A stretch of 36,848 bases of DNA from Comamonadaceae bacterium. GTDB lineage: Bacteria > Pseudomonadota > Gammaproteobacteria > Burkholderiales > Burkholderiaceae_C. The position numbers were made by a program, and so were the translations under genes. The stretch covers positions 1 through 36,848 of the forward strand of contig CANFHZ010000015.1 of NCBI GenBank assembly GCA_947446885.1. The letters are read 5' to 3'. The notes under the pieces were generated by a model. That model did not search any database. It had not been told where the DNA came from and saw only the letters and a list, made by a program, of their open reading frames with translations. Positions within the stretch are counted from its first letter, which is position 1; each line of letters opens with the position of its first letter. Positions 20,226 through 28,685 of this stretch are shown one piece after another.

Positions 20226-21033
20226 TGAAAGCCTTGCGCTCGTACCACTGGGCTTGGGGCGATGAGGGGAATTGCGTAAGCAACTGCGATCCCAGTTGGG
20301 CCATGGCAGACGCATCGCCCAAACGCTGCTCGGCTTTGATGGCCAGCCACAGCGACTCGGGGGTGCGTATTCCGGCGGAATGGATGCGCCCCACATAAAA
20401 CTGCGTGCGCACCCATTCACCCGCTTCAGCCATGTTCAAGGCCAGGTTGTAGCCAACCAGGGGGTTGGCAGGATCGATTTCATACGCACGCATCAAGGTC
20501 TTTCGGCCCTCCGCCGAGGCTCCGGCCTTGATCTGGCACATGCCCAGCATGGTCATGGTCTTGACCCGTTCGGCATATCCAGGGGTAGCCAGTGCCTTGT
20601 TGAACAACTTTTCGGCCTCCAGCGAGCGTCCCTGCTGGCACAGGAAAACGCCGTAGTTGTGCTGGATCGCTGCCGCCTGGGGCGCGATGGCCAGTGCATG
20701 CTTGAAGCTGTCCTCGGCAAAATCCAATTGACCCATGCGGGCATAGATCAGGCCGCGCAAGCTGTAGGCATCTGCCGAATTCGGATTCAGCGCGATGGCC
20801 TGCTTCACCTCATCAAGCGCCACCAAATTCTGGCCCTTGCTGAAATACCCGCCAGCAAGCTCCAAACGCAAAAGCGCCCGCTTTTGATCCGGCGTTTTGT
20901 CCGACTCGGTAGGTAGGTCGGCAGCACCTGAAGCACCACGCACCGCGCCTCCACCGGCACAAGCGCCCAGCGCCAGCAACAGCGCAACGGCGAACCAGAA
21001 AGCGGCCGGGGCACGGCCCGGTAAACGGCTCAC
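20218..21033 (-). CDS. pilF: Type IV pilus biogenesis lipoprotein PilF/PilW
   Basis: The product is an outer-membrane pilotin-like lipoprotein made of tetratricopeptide repeats that helps the PilQ secretin assemble. The GTG at 21033 gives 271 residues and a proper lipoprotein signal with LGAC, Cys25. It overlaps the rlmN stop by four bases (GTGA), supporting this start over the longer frame to 21147. TPR units are visible: [41 protein letters not shown] and [16 protein letters not shown]. The ndk-rlmN-pilF order matches other betaproteobacteria. No other pilus gene is in the window. Confidence 0.93.
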   Translation of the reverse strand: MSRLPGRAPAAFWFAVALLLALGACAGGGAVRGASGAADLPTESDKTPDQKRALLRLELAGGYFSKGQNLVALDEVKQAIALNPNSADAYSLRGLIYARMGQLDFAEDSFKHALAIAPQAAAIQHNYGVFLCQQGRSLEAEKLFNKALATPGYAERVKTMTMLGMCQIKAGASAEGRKTLMRAYEIDPANPLVGYNLALNMAEAGEWVRTQFYVGRIHSAGIRTPESLWLAIKAEQRLGDASAMAQLGSQLLTQFPSSPQAQWYERKAFNE

Positions 21034-22175
21034 AGGGCCGCTCCTGAAAGCGACACCGGCGGGCGTACCACCTGTACCGCGCGCTGGTTTGCGATGCGCT
21101 GCTGGACACGGGTGCGGTCCATCACATCGCCAGCGAGTTGGCCACAAGCAGCGTCAATGTCTTGCCCTCGCGTTTTGCGCACCGTTGTGGTCAGGCCCGC
21201 AGCCATCAGCACCTGCGCGAACGCCTGTACGCGCTGCGGCGGCGCGCACAGCAGACCGGAGGCAGGAAAGGGATTGAAAGGAATCAGGTTGAGCTTGCAC
21301 CAGGGTGCGCCGCCCGCGTACGAGCCCAACAGGCTCACCAGCTGCCGGGCCTGCTCGACGCTGTCATTGACGCCGTCGAGCATGCAGTATTCAAACGTGA
21401 TGAAGTCCCGTGGCGCGTGTGAAAGGTAGCGCTCGCATGCGCTGAGCAACTCCACCAAAGGGTATTTGAGATTGAGAGGTACCAACTGGCTGCGCAATGC
21501 GTCGTCGGGCGCATGCAGGGACACCGCCAGCGCAACGGGGCAGTCCGCCGCCAGGCGATCCACCATCGGCACCACCCCTGATGTCGAGACAGTCACCCGG
21601 CGTCGCGACAGGCCATAGCCGTGGTCGCTGAGCATCACGCGCAACGCCGGGACCAGAGCAGCATAGTTCTGCAGTGGCTCACCCATGCCCATCATCACCA
21701 CGTTGGAGATCACGCGGGTTTCGCGCCTGAGGTGTTTACGCAAAAAATGCTCGGCAAACCAGAGCTGCGCCACGATTTCACCGGTGCTGAGGTTGCGGCT
21801 GAAACCCTGGTGCCCGGTGGAACAAAAGCGGCAGCCCACTGCGCAACCCGCCTGGGACGAAATGCACAGGGTTCCGCGGTCGGTTTCAGGGATAAACACC
21901 GCCTCCACCGCATCACCACCGCCGACATCAAACAACCACTTCATGGTGCCGTCCGAAGACGCTTGCTGAGAGAGAACGGTGGGGGCGGCCACGCAGGCGG
22001 ACACCGCCAACTTGTCACGCAGCGACTTCGCCAGGTCGGTCATTGCCGAGAAATCTGCCGCTCCGCGCTGGTGAATCCAGCGGAAAAGCTGGGTGGCGCG
22101 GAAGGGCTTTTCGCCCAAAGCCGCGCAAAAAGCGGCCAAGCCCTCGATATCAAAGTCGAGCAGGTTGGCCTTCAT
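21030..22175 (-). CDS. rlmN: Dual-specificity RNA methyltransferase RlmN (radical SAM)
   Basis: RlmN methylates C2 of A2503 in 23S rRNA and of A37 in some tRNAs, using a radical SAM mechanism with a methyl-cysteine intermediate. The product has 381 residues. The N-terminal helical domain starts [23 protein letters not shown]. The [4Fe-4S] motif CAVGCRFC gives Cys111, 115 and 118. GMGEPLQNY and the late DAACGQLAG segment, which carries the mechanistic cysteine, are also present. The last 20 residues are a variable tail. It starts nine bases after ndk. Confidence 0.97.
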   Translation of the reverse strand: MKANLLDFDIEGLAAFCAALGEKPFRATQLFRWIHQRGAADFSAMTDLAKSLRDKLAVSACVAAPTVLSQQASSDGTMKWLFDVGGGDAVEAVFIPETDRGTLCISSQAGCAVGCRFCSTGHQGFSRNLSTGEIVAQLWFAEHFLRKHLRRETRVISNVVMMGMGEPLQNYAALVPALRVMLSDHGYGLSRRRVTVSTSGVVPMVDRLAADCPVALAVSLHAPDDALRSQLVPLNLKYPLVELLSACERYLSHAPRDFITFEYCMLDGVNDSVEQARQLVSLLGSYAGGAPWCKLNLIPFNPFPASGLLCAPPQRVQAFAQVLMAAGLTTTVRKTRGQDIDAACGQLAGDVMDRTRVQQRIANQRAVQVVRPPVSLSGAAL

Positions 22176-22183
22176 AGTGAAAT

Positions 22184-22609
22184 TCAGCCGGAAAACACGT
22201 TCATGCCGGCGAAGAAGAAGGCGATTTCGGCGGCAGCGGTGTCGGGACCGTCGGACCCGTGCACCGCGTTGGCATCAATGCTGTCGGCAAAATCGGCGCG
22301 GATGGTGCCCGGTGCGGCCTTTTTCGGGTCGGTTGCGCCCATCAGGTCACGGTTTTTCTGGATAGCGCCCTCACCCTGCAAAACCTGAATCATCACGGGA
22401 CCGGAAATCATGAAGGCCACCAGATCTTTGAAGAAAGGACGGTCTTTGTGCACGCCGTAAAAGGCTTCGGCTTCGCCGCGCGACAGGTGGGCCATGCGCG
22501 ATGCAACCACTTTCAAACCGGCGCCTTCAAAACGCGCATAGATCTGGCCGATCACATTTTTGGCAACAGCATCTGGTTTGATGATGGAGAGGGTCTTTTC
22601 AATGGTCAT
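22184..22609 (-). CDS. ndk: Nucleoside diphosphate kinase
   Basis: Ndk balances nucleoside triphosphate pools by moving the gamma phosphate through a phosphohistidine. The product has 141 residues, the usual length. The catalytic His is residue 117 in NAVHGSDG. The nucleotide-binding residues in LSIIKPDAV (8-16) and [10 protein letters not shown] are present. It leads the long minus-strand block of 17 genes. A TAAAAT element 56 bases upstream may be its -10 box. Confidence 0.97.
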   Translation of the reverse strand: MTIEKTLSIIKPDAVAKNVIGQIYARFEGAGLKVVASRMAHLSRGEAEAFYGVHKDRPFFKDLVAFMISGPVMIQVLQGEGAIQKNRDLMGATDPKKAAPGTIRADFADSIDANAVHGSDGPDTAAAEIAFFFAGMNVFSG

Positions 22610-22664
22610 AAGTCGTTGTTCTTCAAGAGTTATTTCCCGCAGCAGGTTGCCACGAAACTTTTGG

Positions 22665-22670
22665 ATTTTA
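22665..22670 (-). promoter_or_regulatory. Possible -10 element of the ndk promoter
   Basis: On the minus strand this reads TAAAAT, a 5/6 match to TATAAT, in the 72-base gap between rluB and ndk. The base composition of the gap is clearly lower in GC than its surroundings. The -35 at 17 bases (TTCGGG) is poor, so the call rests on the -10 and the location only. Confidence 0.35.
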
Positions 22671-22681
22671 GCATTCAGGCC

Positions 22682-23977
22682 CTAGCGCCCGAATCCGCCG
22701 AAAGGGCCGTTTTTGCGCCCTGCCCCCCGGCCGGAACGGCCTTTACGGGCATCTTGCTGCCGTTGCCGGCTCAGGCTGTCGGTGCCGATATAGCCCAGCG
22801 ATGTACGCATCGGATCAGGTTGCGCCTCCGCTTTGGGCGCGCGCGGTGCCTGCCGCCCGCCACCGGACCCCGCCTGCGCCCCGGGATCCCGGCCCCGGCT
22901 GCGGTCTTTGTCGCGCCTGGCACGCGACACCAGCGGCCCGCGCAAACCCGGTTTGCGCCCACCCTCTTTTCCGTCCGCGCGAACCGGCCCAGTTGCGCCG
23001 CGTGCTCCGCGCTCGCCAGCTGCCTGGGCCAGCGCCGCAATATCGGCCTGGTCCAGCTCCATCCATTCGCCCCGTTTGAGGCCGCGCGGCAAAACCATGG
23101 CCCCATACCGGATGCGGATCAAGCGGCTGACCGCATGGCCCACCGCCTCGACCATGCGGCGCACCTCGCGGTTGCGCCCCTCAGAAATCGTCACCCGGTA
23201 CCAACAGTTGGAGCCCTCACCGCCGCCGTCTTCAATCGCACCAAACTGTGCCAAGCCGTCGTCGAGCATGACGCCCGAAACCAATGTGTGCTTTTCATCG
23301 GCGCTCAAGGCGCCCAGCACGCGTACAGCGTATTCCCGCTCGAGCCCGAAGCGGGGATGCATCAATTTGTTGGCCAGGTCGCCCGAGCTGGTGAACAACA
23401 GGAGTCCTTCGGTGTTCAAGTCCAGCCGACCGACCGACTGCCACTTGCCTTGCGGCAGTTTGGGCAGCCGACGAAACACCGTAGGCCGGTTCTGCGGATC
23501 GTCATGGGTAACGACTTCGCCCGCAGGCTTGTGGTACGCAATCACACGCGCCGGCGGCGGGTCGATGCGGAAACGGATCGGCTTGCCGTTGACCTTGATG
23601 GTGTCACCGAACTGGATGCGCTGACCAATATGGGCGGGCTCGTTATTGACCGAGATCCGTCCTTCCATGATGAGCTGCTCCATCTCCAGGCGAGAGCCCA
23701 TGCCCGACTGCGCCAGCACTTTGTGCAGTTTGGGTGTTTCGACCTGGGGCGCCAGCACCCGTTTGGGCAAGGCAATCTCGGAATCACCCCCATCAGCCGC
23801 GTCGAACTGGCCCGAAATAATGTCCAGAAAAGGACTGCCGGGCCAGCCTGGCGCGGTCGCCAAATCGCCCGGCACCACCGCAGGCTGCGGCTCCTGAGCA
23901 GAAAACGCCTCTGCCGCGTCTTCAGCGATTGCAGGAACGGCCCCGGCAGGGATGATCGGCTGGTCGGGATGGTTCAT
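22682..23977 (-). CDS. rluB: 23S rRNA pseudouridine synthase RluB family
   Basis: RluB converts U2605 of 23S rRNA to pseudouridine. The product has 431 residues and is longer than E. coli RluB because of an 80-residue acidic/Ala-rich N-terminal extension and a basic Arg/Gly-rich tail from about 340. An S4 RNA-binding domain covers about 83-131 ([20 protein letters not shown]). The catalytic Asp186 lies in [14 protein letters not shown], and [12 protein letters not shown] is the family's C-terminal motif. The tail is probably disordered and RNA-binding. The start overlaps the scpB stop by four bases (ATGA). Confidence 0.92.
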   Translation of the reverse strand: MNHPDQPIIPAGAVPAIAEDAAEAFSAQEPQPAVVPGDLATAPGWPGSPFLDIISGQFDAADGGDSEIALPKRVLAPQVETPKLHKVLAQSGMGSRLEMEQLIMEGRISVNNEPAHIGQRIQFGDTIKVNGKPIRFRIDPPPARVIAYHKPAGEVVTHDDPQNRPTVFRRLPKLPQGKWQSVGRLDLNTEGLLLFTSSGDLANKLMHPRFGLEREYAVRVLGALSADEKHTLVSGVMLDDGLAQFGAIEDGGGEGSNCWYRVTISEGRNREVRRMVEAVGHAVSRLIRIRYGAMVLPRGLKRGEWMELDQADIAALAQAAGERGARGATGPVRADGKEGGRKPGLRGPLVSRARRDKDRSRGRDPGAQAGSGGGRQAPRAPKAEAQPDPMRTSLGYIGTDSLSRQRQQDARKGRSGRGAGRKNGPFGGFGR

Positions 23978-24663
23978 ACGGTGTTTTCGCTGGTGGCAGG
24001 GTCGTTGGGATCGACGGGATCGGCATCGTGTGCCGGGGTTTGCGCACTGGGCAGCGCATCCGAAAACGGCAAAGCAACGCTTTCAGAATCGGGCTGCTGA
24101 AGTGCCGGTGCCGGATCCACCGCATCCAGCAATTCGCCCAGGGCATCGCCCGCCTGGCCCGGCGCGCTCAAGGCGGGAAGATCTCGTAGCGAAGCCAGTC
24201 CGAGGTCATCGAGAAATTGCCGGGTGGTCGCCAGTAGCGCCGGGCGTCCGACCGATTCGCGGTGCCCTACGGTCTCGACCCAGCCGCGGTCTTCCAGCTG
24301 CTTTATCAACTGGCTGTTGATCGCCACGCCCCGGATTTCTTCGATGTCGCCGCGCGTCACGGGTTGACGGTAGGCGATGATGGCCAGGGTTTCCAATACC
24401 GCGCGGCTGTATCGCGGCGGCTTTTCGGGGTGCAGCTTTTCCAGGTAATGCGCCATATCGGGGTGGCTTTGAAAGCGCCAGCCACTGGCCACCTGCGCCA
24501 ACTGCAAGCCCCGATCAGCCCATTCACCGCGAATCTCCTCCAGCAAAGCGTGCAGCTGCGGCTCTTCCACCGTCTCATCAAACAGGGCACGCGCTTCGCG
24601 CATCGACATGGGCTGCTCTGCGCACAAAAGCGCCGCCTCCAGTACCCGTTTGGCATCGAGCAT
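23974..24663 (-). CDS. scpB: Chromosome segregation and condensation protein ScpB
   Basis: ScpB is a winged-helix kite subunit that with ScpA and Smc forms the bacterial condensin. The product has 229 residues: two winged-helix domains in the first 165 (start [18 protein letters not shown]; core [29 protein letters not shown]; end [25 protein letters not shown]), then a disordered acidic tail. AAGGA at 24669-24673 is well spaced to the ATG. scpA is not adjacent. It overlaps the rluB start by four bases. The 143 bases upstream, to rluD, hold no gene. Confidence 0.92.
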   Translation of the reverse strand: MLDAKRVLEAALLCAEQPMSMREARALFDETVEEPQLHALLEEIRGEWADRGLQLAQVASGWRFQSHPDMAHYLEKLHPEKPPRYSRAVLETLAIIAYRQPVTRGDIEEIRGVAINSQLIKQLEDRGWVETVGHRESVGRPALLATTRQFLDDLGLASLRDLPALSAPGQAGDALGELLDAVDPAPALQQPDSESVALPFSDALPSAQTPAHDADPVDPNDPATSENTV

Positions 24664-24758
24664 AGATTTCCTTCAAGACTGTGGACCGTTGGCCAGACCC
24701 GCAATGACGCAGAAAAAGGGACGTGGCGGACGCGCTGCACCTGGAGCTCAGACCGCGC

Positions 24759-24773
24759 GCGCATCAAATGCGC
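24759..24773. repeat. Short hairpin GCGCAT-CAA-ATGCGC between rluD and scpB
   Basis: Perfect six-base arms with a three-base loop lie in the 143-base gap. On the minus strand this is about 34 bases past the rluD stop. No T-run follows it, so it is not a standard rho-independent terminator. It could be a transcript end stabiliser or chance in GC-rich sequence. Confidence 0.25.
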
Positions 24774-24806
24774 CGTTGGAGCGCCGGGATATTGGCTGCA
24801 AAGCCC

Positions 24807-25751
24807 TCATCCCGGAGGTGGAAAATCATTGTATACGAGGCCTACTGAGGCAAGGGCAGCGAGAAAACCGGGCGGCGGCGCGGCCTCAAAGCGCAGCACC
24901 TTGGCCGTCAAGGGATGCGCAAAGGTCAGACGAAACGCATGCAGGGCCTGCCCCGCCAGCCCGGCTGCGGGCCGGCCGCCGTATACCGTGTCGCCGACCA
25001 AGGGGTGACCCAAGTCCGCCATGTGCACCCGTATTTGGTGGGTGCGCCCAGTGTGCAGCACACAGCGCACCAGACACATCTGGTCACTGTTGGTCAGCAG
25101 GTGGATATCGGTCGCAGCAGCCTTACCCGGCTGGTGCGACAAATCCACAACCGCCATGCGCAGGCGGTTACGCGGATCGCGGCCAATCGCGCGATCCGCA
25201 TGCCAGGGCGAGCCACGGGCCCAGCGGCCCTGCGCCAGCGCCAGGTATTCGCGCCCCACGCTGCGCTGCGCGATGGCGGCCACCAGTGCATCCATTGCAG
25301 CCCGGTTACGGGCCACCACCATCAGCCCGCTGGTTTCCTTGTCCAGGCGGTGCACGATGCCTGCGCGCGGTACGGCCAACAGCGCCGCGTCAAGCGCCAG
25401 TAAGCCGTTGAGCAAAGTTCCGCTCCAGTTGCCAGGCGCCGGGTGAACCACAAGACCTGCGGGCTTGTTGATGACCAGCACGTCGGCATCGCGGTAGACC
25501 ACATCCAGCGCCATGGCTTCGGGCTTGAACGCGGTGCTCTGCGGCGTGGGCTGCAAACTGACTTCCAAACGGTCATCACAGCGCACTGTGGTCGACTGCT
25601 TGCGGGTGGTGCGCCCGTTCAGCGCCACATGACCCGCTTCAATGAGCTGTTGCAAGTAACTGCGCGAAAACTCGGGAACAGTGTCCGCCAGAGCCCGGTC
25701 CAGCCGCAAGCCATGCTGCGGTGGGCCCAGCCGGAGCTGGCGACACTCCAT
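24807..25751 (-). CDS. rluD: 23S rRNA pseudouridine synthase RluD (RluA family)
   Basis: RluD makes pseudouridines 1911, 1915 and 1917 in helix 69 of 23S rRNA. From the ATG at 25751 the product has 314 residues. An S4 domain is at the N terminus (GLRLDRALADTVPEFSRSYLQQL), the catalytic Asp137 lies in AGIVHRLDKETSGLMVV, and HTGRTHQIRVHMADLGHPLVGD is the family C-terminal motif. This start aligns with the E. coli N terminus and has AGGA at 25759-25762. A further ATG at 25841 would share bases with the divergent bamD start and lacks a ribosome binding site. The rluD-bamD divergence is common in Burkholderiales. Confidence 0.93.
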   Translation of the reverse strand: MECRQLRLGPPQHGLRLDRALADTVPEFSRSYLQQLIEAGHVALNGRTTRKQSTTVRCDDRLEVSLQPTPQSTAFKPEAMALDVVYRDADVLVINKPAGLVVHPAPGNWSGTLLNGLLALDAALLAVPRAGIVHRLDKETSGLMVVARNRAAMDALVAAIAQRSVGREYLALAQGRWARGSPWHADRAIGRDPRNRLRMAVVDLSHQPGKAAATDIHLLTNSDQMCLVRCVLHTGRTHQIRVHMADLGHPLVGDTVYGGRPAAGLAGQALHAFRLTFAHPLTAKVLRFEAAPPPGFLAALASVGLVYNDFPPPG

Positions 25752-25805
25752 AGCATCGTCCTGGATATCGGCATCCTCGAAGCCGCTTGCAAGAGGGTCG
25801 ATGGC

Positions 25806-25811
25806 TATACT
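25806..25811 (+). promoter_or_regulatory. Possible -10 element of the bamD promoter
   Basis: TATACT lies 29 bases before the bamD ATG inside the 88-base divergent gap between rluD and bamD. It is a 5/6 match to TATAAT. No good -35 hexamer is found 16-18 bases upstream (CCGCTT at 17), so the element is tentative. Confidence 0.35.
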
Positions 25812-25839
25812 GAGCGGCTTCGGTTCCAAGGAATATTCC

Positions 25840-26670
25840 ATGATGTTGTGCGGCAAATTATCAGCGCTGTGGTGCGATACGAAACGTTTGCGCTCGCTGC
25901 ACACCGTGGCGCTGCTGTCCCTGGCGATTGGCGTGGGTGCCTGCTCTACTGCTGTGGTGGATAAAACGCTGGGTATGACACCCGCGCAGCTGTACGCAGA
26001 CGCCAAGGACGAAATGTCGAACCAGCAGTTCGAAAAAGCCATCGCCTTGTATGAAAAGCTAGAGGCCCGTGCTGCGGGAAGTCCGCTGGCATTGCAAGCC
26101 CAGCTGGATAAAGCCTACGCCTATTACCTGGCGCGCGAACCGGTGATGGCGCTGGCCACGATTGACCGCTTCATCCGGCTCAACCCTGCCAGCCCCGCGC
26201 TGGACTACGCGCTGTATTTAAAAGGTGTCGTGACCTTCAATAACGACCTGGGCATGTTCGGGCGCTACACCGGGCAGGATCTGGCCGAGCGCGACCAGAA
26301 AGCCGCGCGCGAATCGTTCGACGCATTCAGCGAACTGGTGACCCGATTCCCCCAATCACGCTACGCAGACGATGCACGTCAGCGCATGGGCTTCACGGTT
26401 GCGGCTCTGGCCAAGTACGACGTTTTTGTCGCCAAATACTATTTCCGCCGGGGCGCCTACTTGGCTGCGATCAACCGCGCCCAAAACGCCGTATCTGAAT
26501 ACCGCAACGTGCCCGCCGTCGAGGAAGCCTTGTTTCTGATTTACAAGGCCTATGACGTCATGGGCCTGCCTGCGATGCGCGACGACGCCCGCAGGGTGCT
26601 GGCGGCCAGCTTTCCAGACTCGGCCTACCTCGGCCCGGCCGGGGAAGGCGACGACTGGCTCAAACGCTAG
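25840..26670 (+). CDS. bamD: Outer membrane assembly lipoprotein BamD (ComL)
   Basis: BamD is the essential tetratricopeptide lipoprotein of the BAM complex. The product has 276 residues. A signal peptide runs to a lipobox VGAC with Cys35; TPR helices follow from MTPAQLYADAKDEMSNQQFEKAIALYEKLEAR onward (split TPR units), with the conserved FNNDLGMFGRYTGQDLAERD region and RYADDARQRM. AAGGA at 25828-25832 precedes two tandem ATG codons (25840 and 25843); either could be used. The stop TAG overlaps the stop of the convergent helicase gene within CTAG. Confidence 0.95.
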   Translation: MMLCGKLSALWCDTKRLRSLHTVALLSLAIGVGACSTAVVDKTLGMTPAQLYADAKDEMSNQQFEKAIALYEKLEARAAGSPLALQAQLDKAYAYYLAREPVMALATIDRFIRLNPASPALDYALYLKGVVTFNNDLGMFGRYTGQDLAERDQKAARESFDAFSELVTRFPQSRYADDARQRMGFTVAALAKYDVFVAKYYFRRGAYLAAINRAQNAVSEYRNVPAVEEALFLIYKAYDVMGLPAMRDDARRVLAASFPDSAYLGPAGEGDDWLKR

Positions 26671-28673
26671 TCCAAACGCGCAGCACGCCCGTCCAACTGC
26701 CCCAGAGCGGCATCCCATTCGGCCTCATCGTGCAGGCGGCGCATGGGCGGCAGAGCCTGGAGCAGCTGTTTTCCATAGGCCCGTGTGTGCAAGCGGGTAT
26801 CGCAGACCACCAGCAAGCCGCGGTCCGACTCGCCCCGAATCAATCGACCCGCGCCCTGCTTGAGCACCATGGCCGCGCGGGGCAGGTGAATGTCCTTGAA
26901 GGGATTTCCCCCGGCAGCCGTGCAGGCATCGGTCTGGGCCCGCACCAGCGGATCATCGGGTGGAGCGAACGGGAGCTTGTCAATCAGCAGCACCTGCAAA
27001 ACCGCACCGGCCAGGTCAATCCCCTCCCAGAACGAGGCAGAGGCCACCAAAATTGCGCCGCCATCCGGGCGCTGTACATGGGCAGCAAAGCGCTCCAGCA
27101 ACTCACGCTTGGAGGCATCTCCCTGCGCCAGAACTTCCAGCGCTCCGCTGCTTACCCTGGCCATGTACGTCTGCAGGTGCAGCCGCACTGCCTCGACCGC
27201 GCGCAAGGTGGTTGTCAACACCATGGTTTTCCCACCGATGCGCATGGCCGCATGGGCCGCCAAATCGGCCACCGCCTGGCTGTGTTCCGCATGCGCGGGA
27301 TCCGGGAAGTTCCGGGGCACATACAAGCCGGCCTGCTGCGGGTAATTGAAGGGGCTTGGAACCCGCACGATGCGGGCATCACCCAACCCGCAGGGCGCGA
27401 CAAACCAGCGCAAGGCCTCGTCGGTGCCCAAAGTGGCCGAGGTGAAAATCCAGGCTCGGCTGGCCTGGTCGGTCTGAGCCACATGCGCTCGCATGACAGC
27501 ACTGATATTGAGCGGCGAAGCACACAAACGCAGCGCAGCGCCTGACTCGATCCAGCGCACCTGGCCGGGTGGCGTTGCGCCGGTGAATACGTGCAGCTGC
27601 TCGATGAATGCGCGCGCGCGCTCGGCCATTTGGTGCATCGATGGAGCCGCGTCGCCCAGCGCCTCCAGGTGGTGATGGGCCTGCTCCAGAGCGGTAGCGA
27701 TGCAGCCCAGCGCCGTGTTCCATGCCATGCTGTCCACCCCCTCAGGTGCGCCGTCCAACCAGGGCAGTCGCTGCCGACCCGTCGCGTGCGCACACAGCGC
27801 ACGCAAGCCTTGCACGGCGTGGGCCAGAGCGGCTGACAGTCCGTGCCAATCGGCGAAGCCGCACTGTGGGCCGTCGGCCTGGCGCATCACGTCTGCGGCG
27901 AGGCGGCTCCACGCTGCGCTGCCGGTTTGCGTTGACAAAAACTGCAAGCCAATGGAATTGAGCTGGTGCGCCTCGTCAAACACGACCACGCTGGCGCTGG
28001 GCAGCAGCTCCGCCACGCCCGACTCGCGCACCTGCAGGTCGGCAAAAAAGAGATGGTGGTTGACCACCACGACATCGGCCGCCAGTGCCAAGCGGCGGGC
28101 CCGGTTCACATGGCACTGATCCAGGCGCGGGCAGGCAGCGCCCAGGCAGTTTTCACGGGTGGACGTGATCAAAGGCAGCAGCGGCGAGGCTTCATCCAGC
28201 TCCGGCAGCTCGGCCACATCGCCGCTGCTTGTGGCCTGCGCCCAGATCCGGGCCTGGGCCAAGAGACGCTGCTGCCCGGTCGGCACATGCGCCGCAGTAT
28301 CGTGCGCGCAGACCGCATCCAGACGCTGCATGCACAGATAGCTGCTGCGCCCTTTGAGCAAGGCCAGACGCAGGGGGACACCCAGGCTAGCGGCAAGGCG
28401 AGGGATGTCGCGCAGATACAGCTGATCCTGTAGGGTTTTGGTCGCGGTGGAGACCAGCACCCGCGCACCGCTGAGCAGCGCGGGTGCCAGATACGCATAG
28501 GTCTTGCCAACCCCGGTACCAGCCTCCACGACCAGTGCACCACCGCCTTGGACCGTACGCGCCACCGCCAGCGCCATCTCGGTTTGGCCGGGTCGGGGCG
28601 CAAAGCCAGGTATGTCGCGCACCAGCGGCCCGTCGGGCGCGAAAACCTGGCGCACAGCAGCAGTCAGCGGCAC
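26667..28673 (-). CDS. yoaA: DinG/YoaA-family ATP-dependent DNA helicase with iron-sulfur cluster
   Basis: The product is a superfamily 2 5'-3' helicase of the XPD/DinG group, acting in DNA repair and removal of structures that block forks. It has 668 residues. Walker A is EAGTGVGKT at 50-58. The iron-sulfur cysteines are C114, C176, C181 and C187 (SYLCM, ENCLGAACPRLDQC), and the DEAH box is at 233-236. C-terminal motifs LVASASFWEGIDLAG and KQGAGRLIRGESDRG are present. The start is GTG at 28673, 12 bases after the coiled-coil gene, with GAGG about nine bases upstream. YoaA rather than DinG is chosen on length and the family-like IPGFAPRPGQTEMA start, so the symbol is less certain than the family. 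Confidence 0.93.
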   Translation of the reverse strand: MPLTAAVRQVFAPDGPLVRDIPGFAPRPGQTEMALAVARTVQGGGALVVEAGTGVGKTYAYLAPALLSGARVLVSTATKTLQDQLYLRDIPRLAASLGVPLRLALLKGRSSYLCMQRLDAVCAHDTAAHVPTGQQRLLAQARIWAQATSSGDVAELPELDEASPLLPLITSTRENCLGAACPRLDQCHVNRARRLALAADVVVVNHHLFFADLQVRESGVAELLPSASVVVFDEAHQLNSIGLQFLSTQTGSAAWSRLAADVMRQADGPQCGFADWHGLSAALAHAVQGLRALCAHATGRQRLPWLDGAPEGVDSMAWNTALGCIATALEQAHHHLEALGDAAPSMHQMAERARAFIEQLHVFTGATPPGQVRWIESGAALRLCASPLNISAVMRAHVAQTDQASRAWIFTSATLGTDEALRWFVAPCGLGDARIVRVPSPFNYPQQAGLYVPRNFPDPAHAEHSQAVADLAAHAAMRIGGKTMVLTTTLRAVEAVRLHLQTYMARVSSGALEVLAQGDASKRELLERFAAHVQRPDGGAILVASASFWEGIDLAGAVLQVLLIDKLPFAPPDDPLVRAQTDACTAAGGNPFKDIHLPRAAMVLKQGAGRLIRGESDRGLLVVCDTRLHTRAYGKQLLQALPPMRRLHDEAEWDAALGQLDGRAARLD

Positions 28674-28685
28674 CCCGGAACCGCC

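Noticed and set aside
22259-24100. Plus-strand open frame of 613 codons
   Set aside because: Antisense to ndk and rluB; the protein has no domain character and follows the codon periodicity of the real genes on the other strand.
25752-25841. Upstream ATG at 25841 as the rluD start, giving a shared CATG with bamD
   Set aside because: There is no ribosome binding site there; the ATG at 25751 has AGGA and aligns with the E. coli N terminus.
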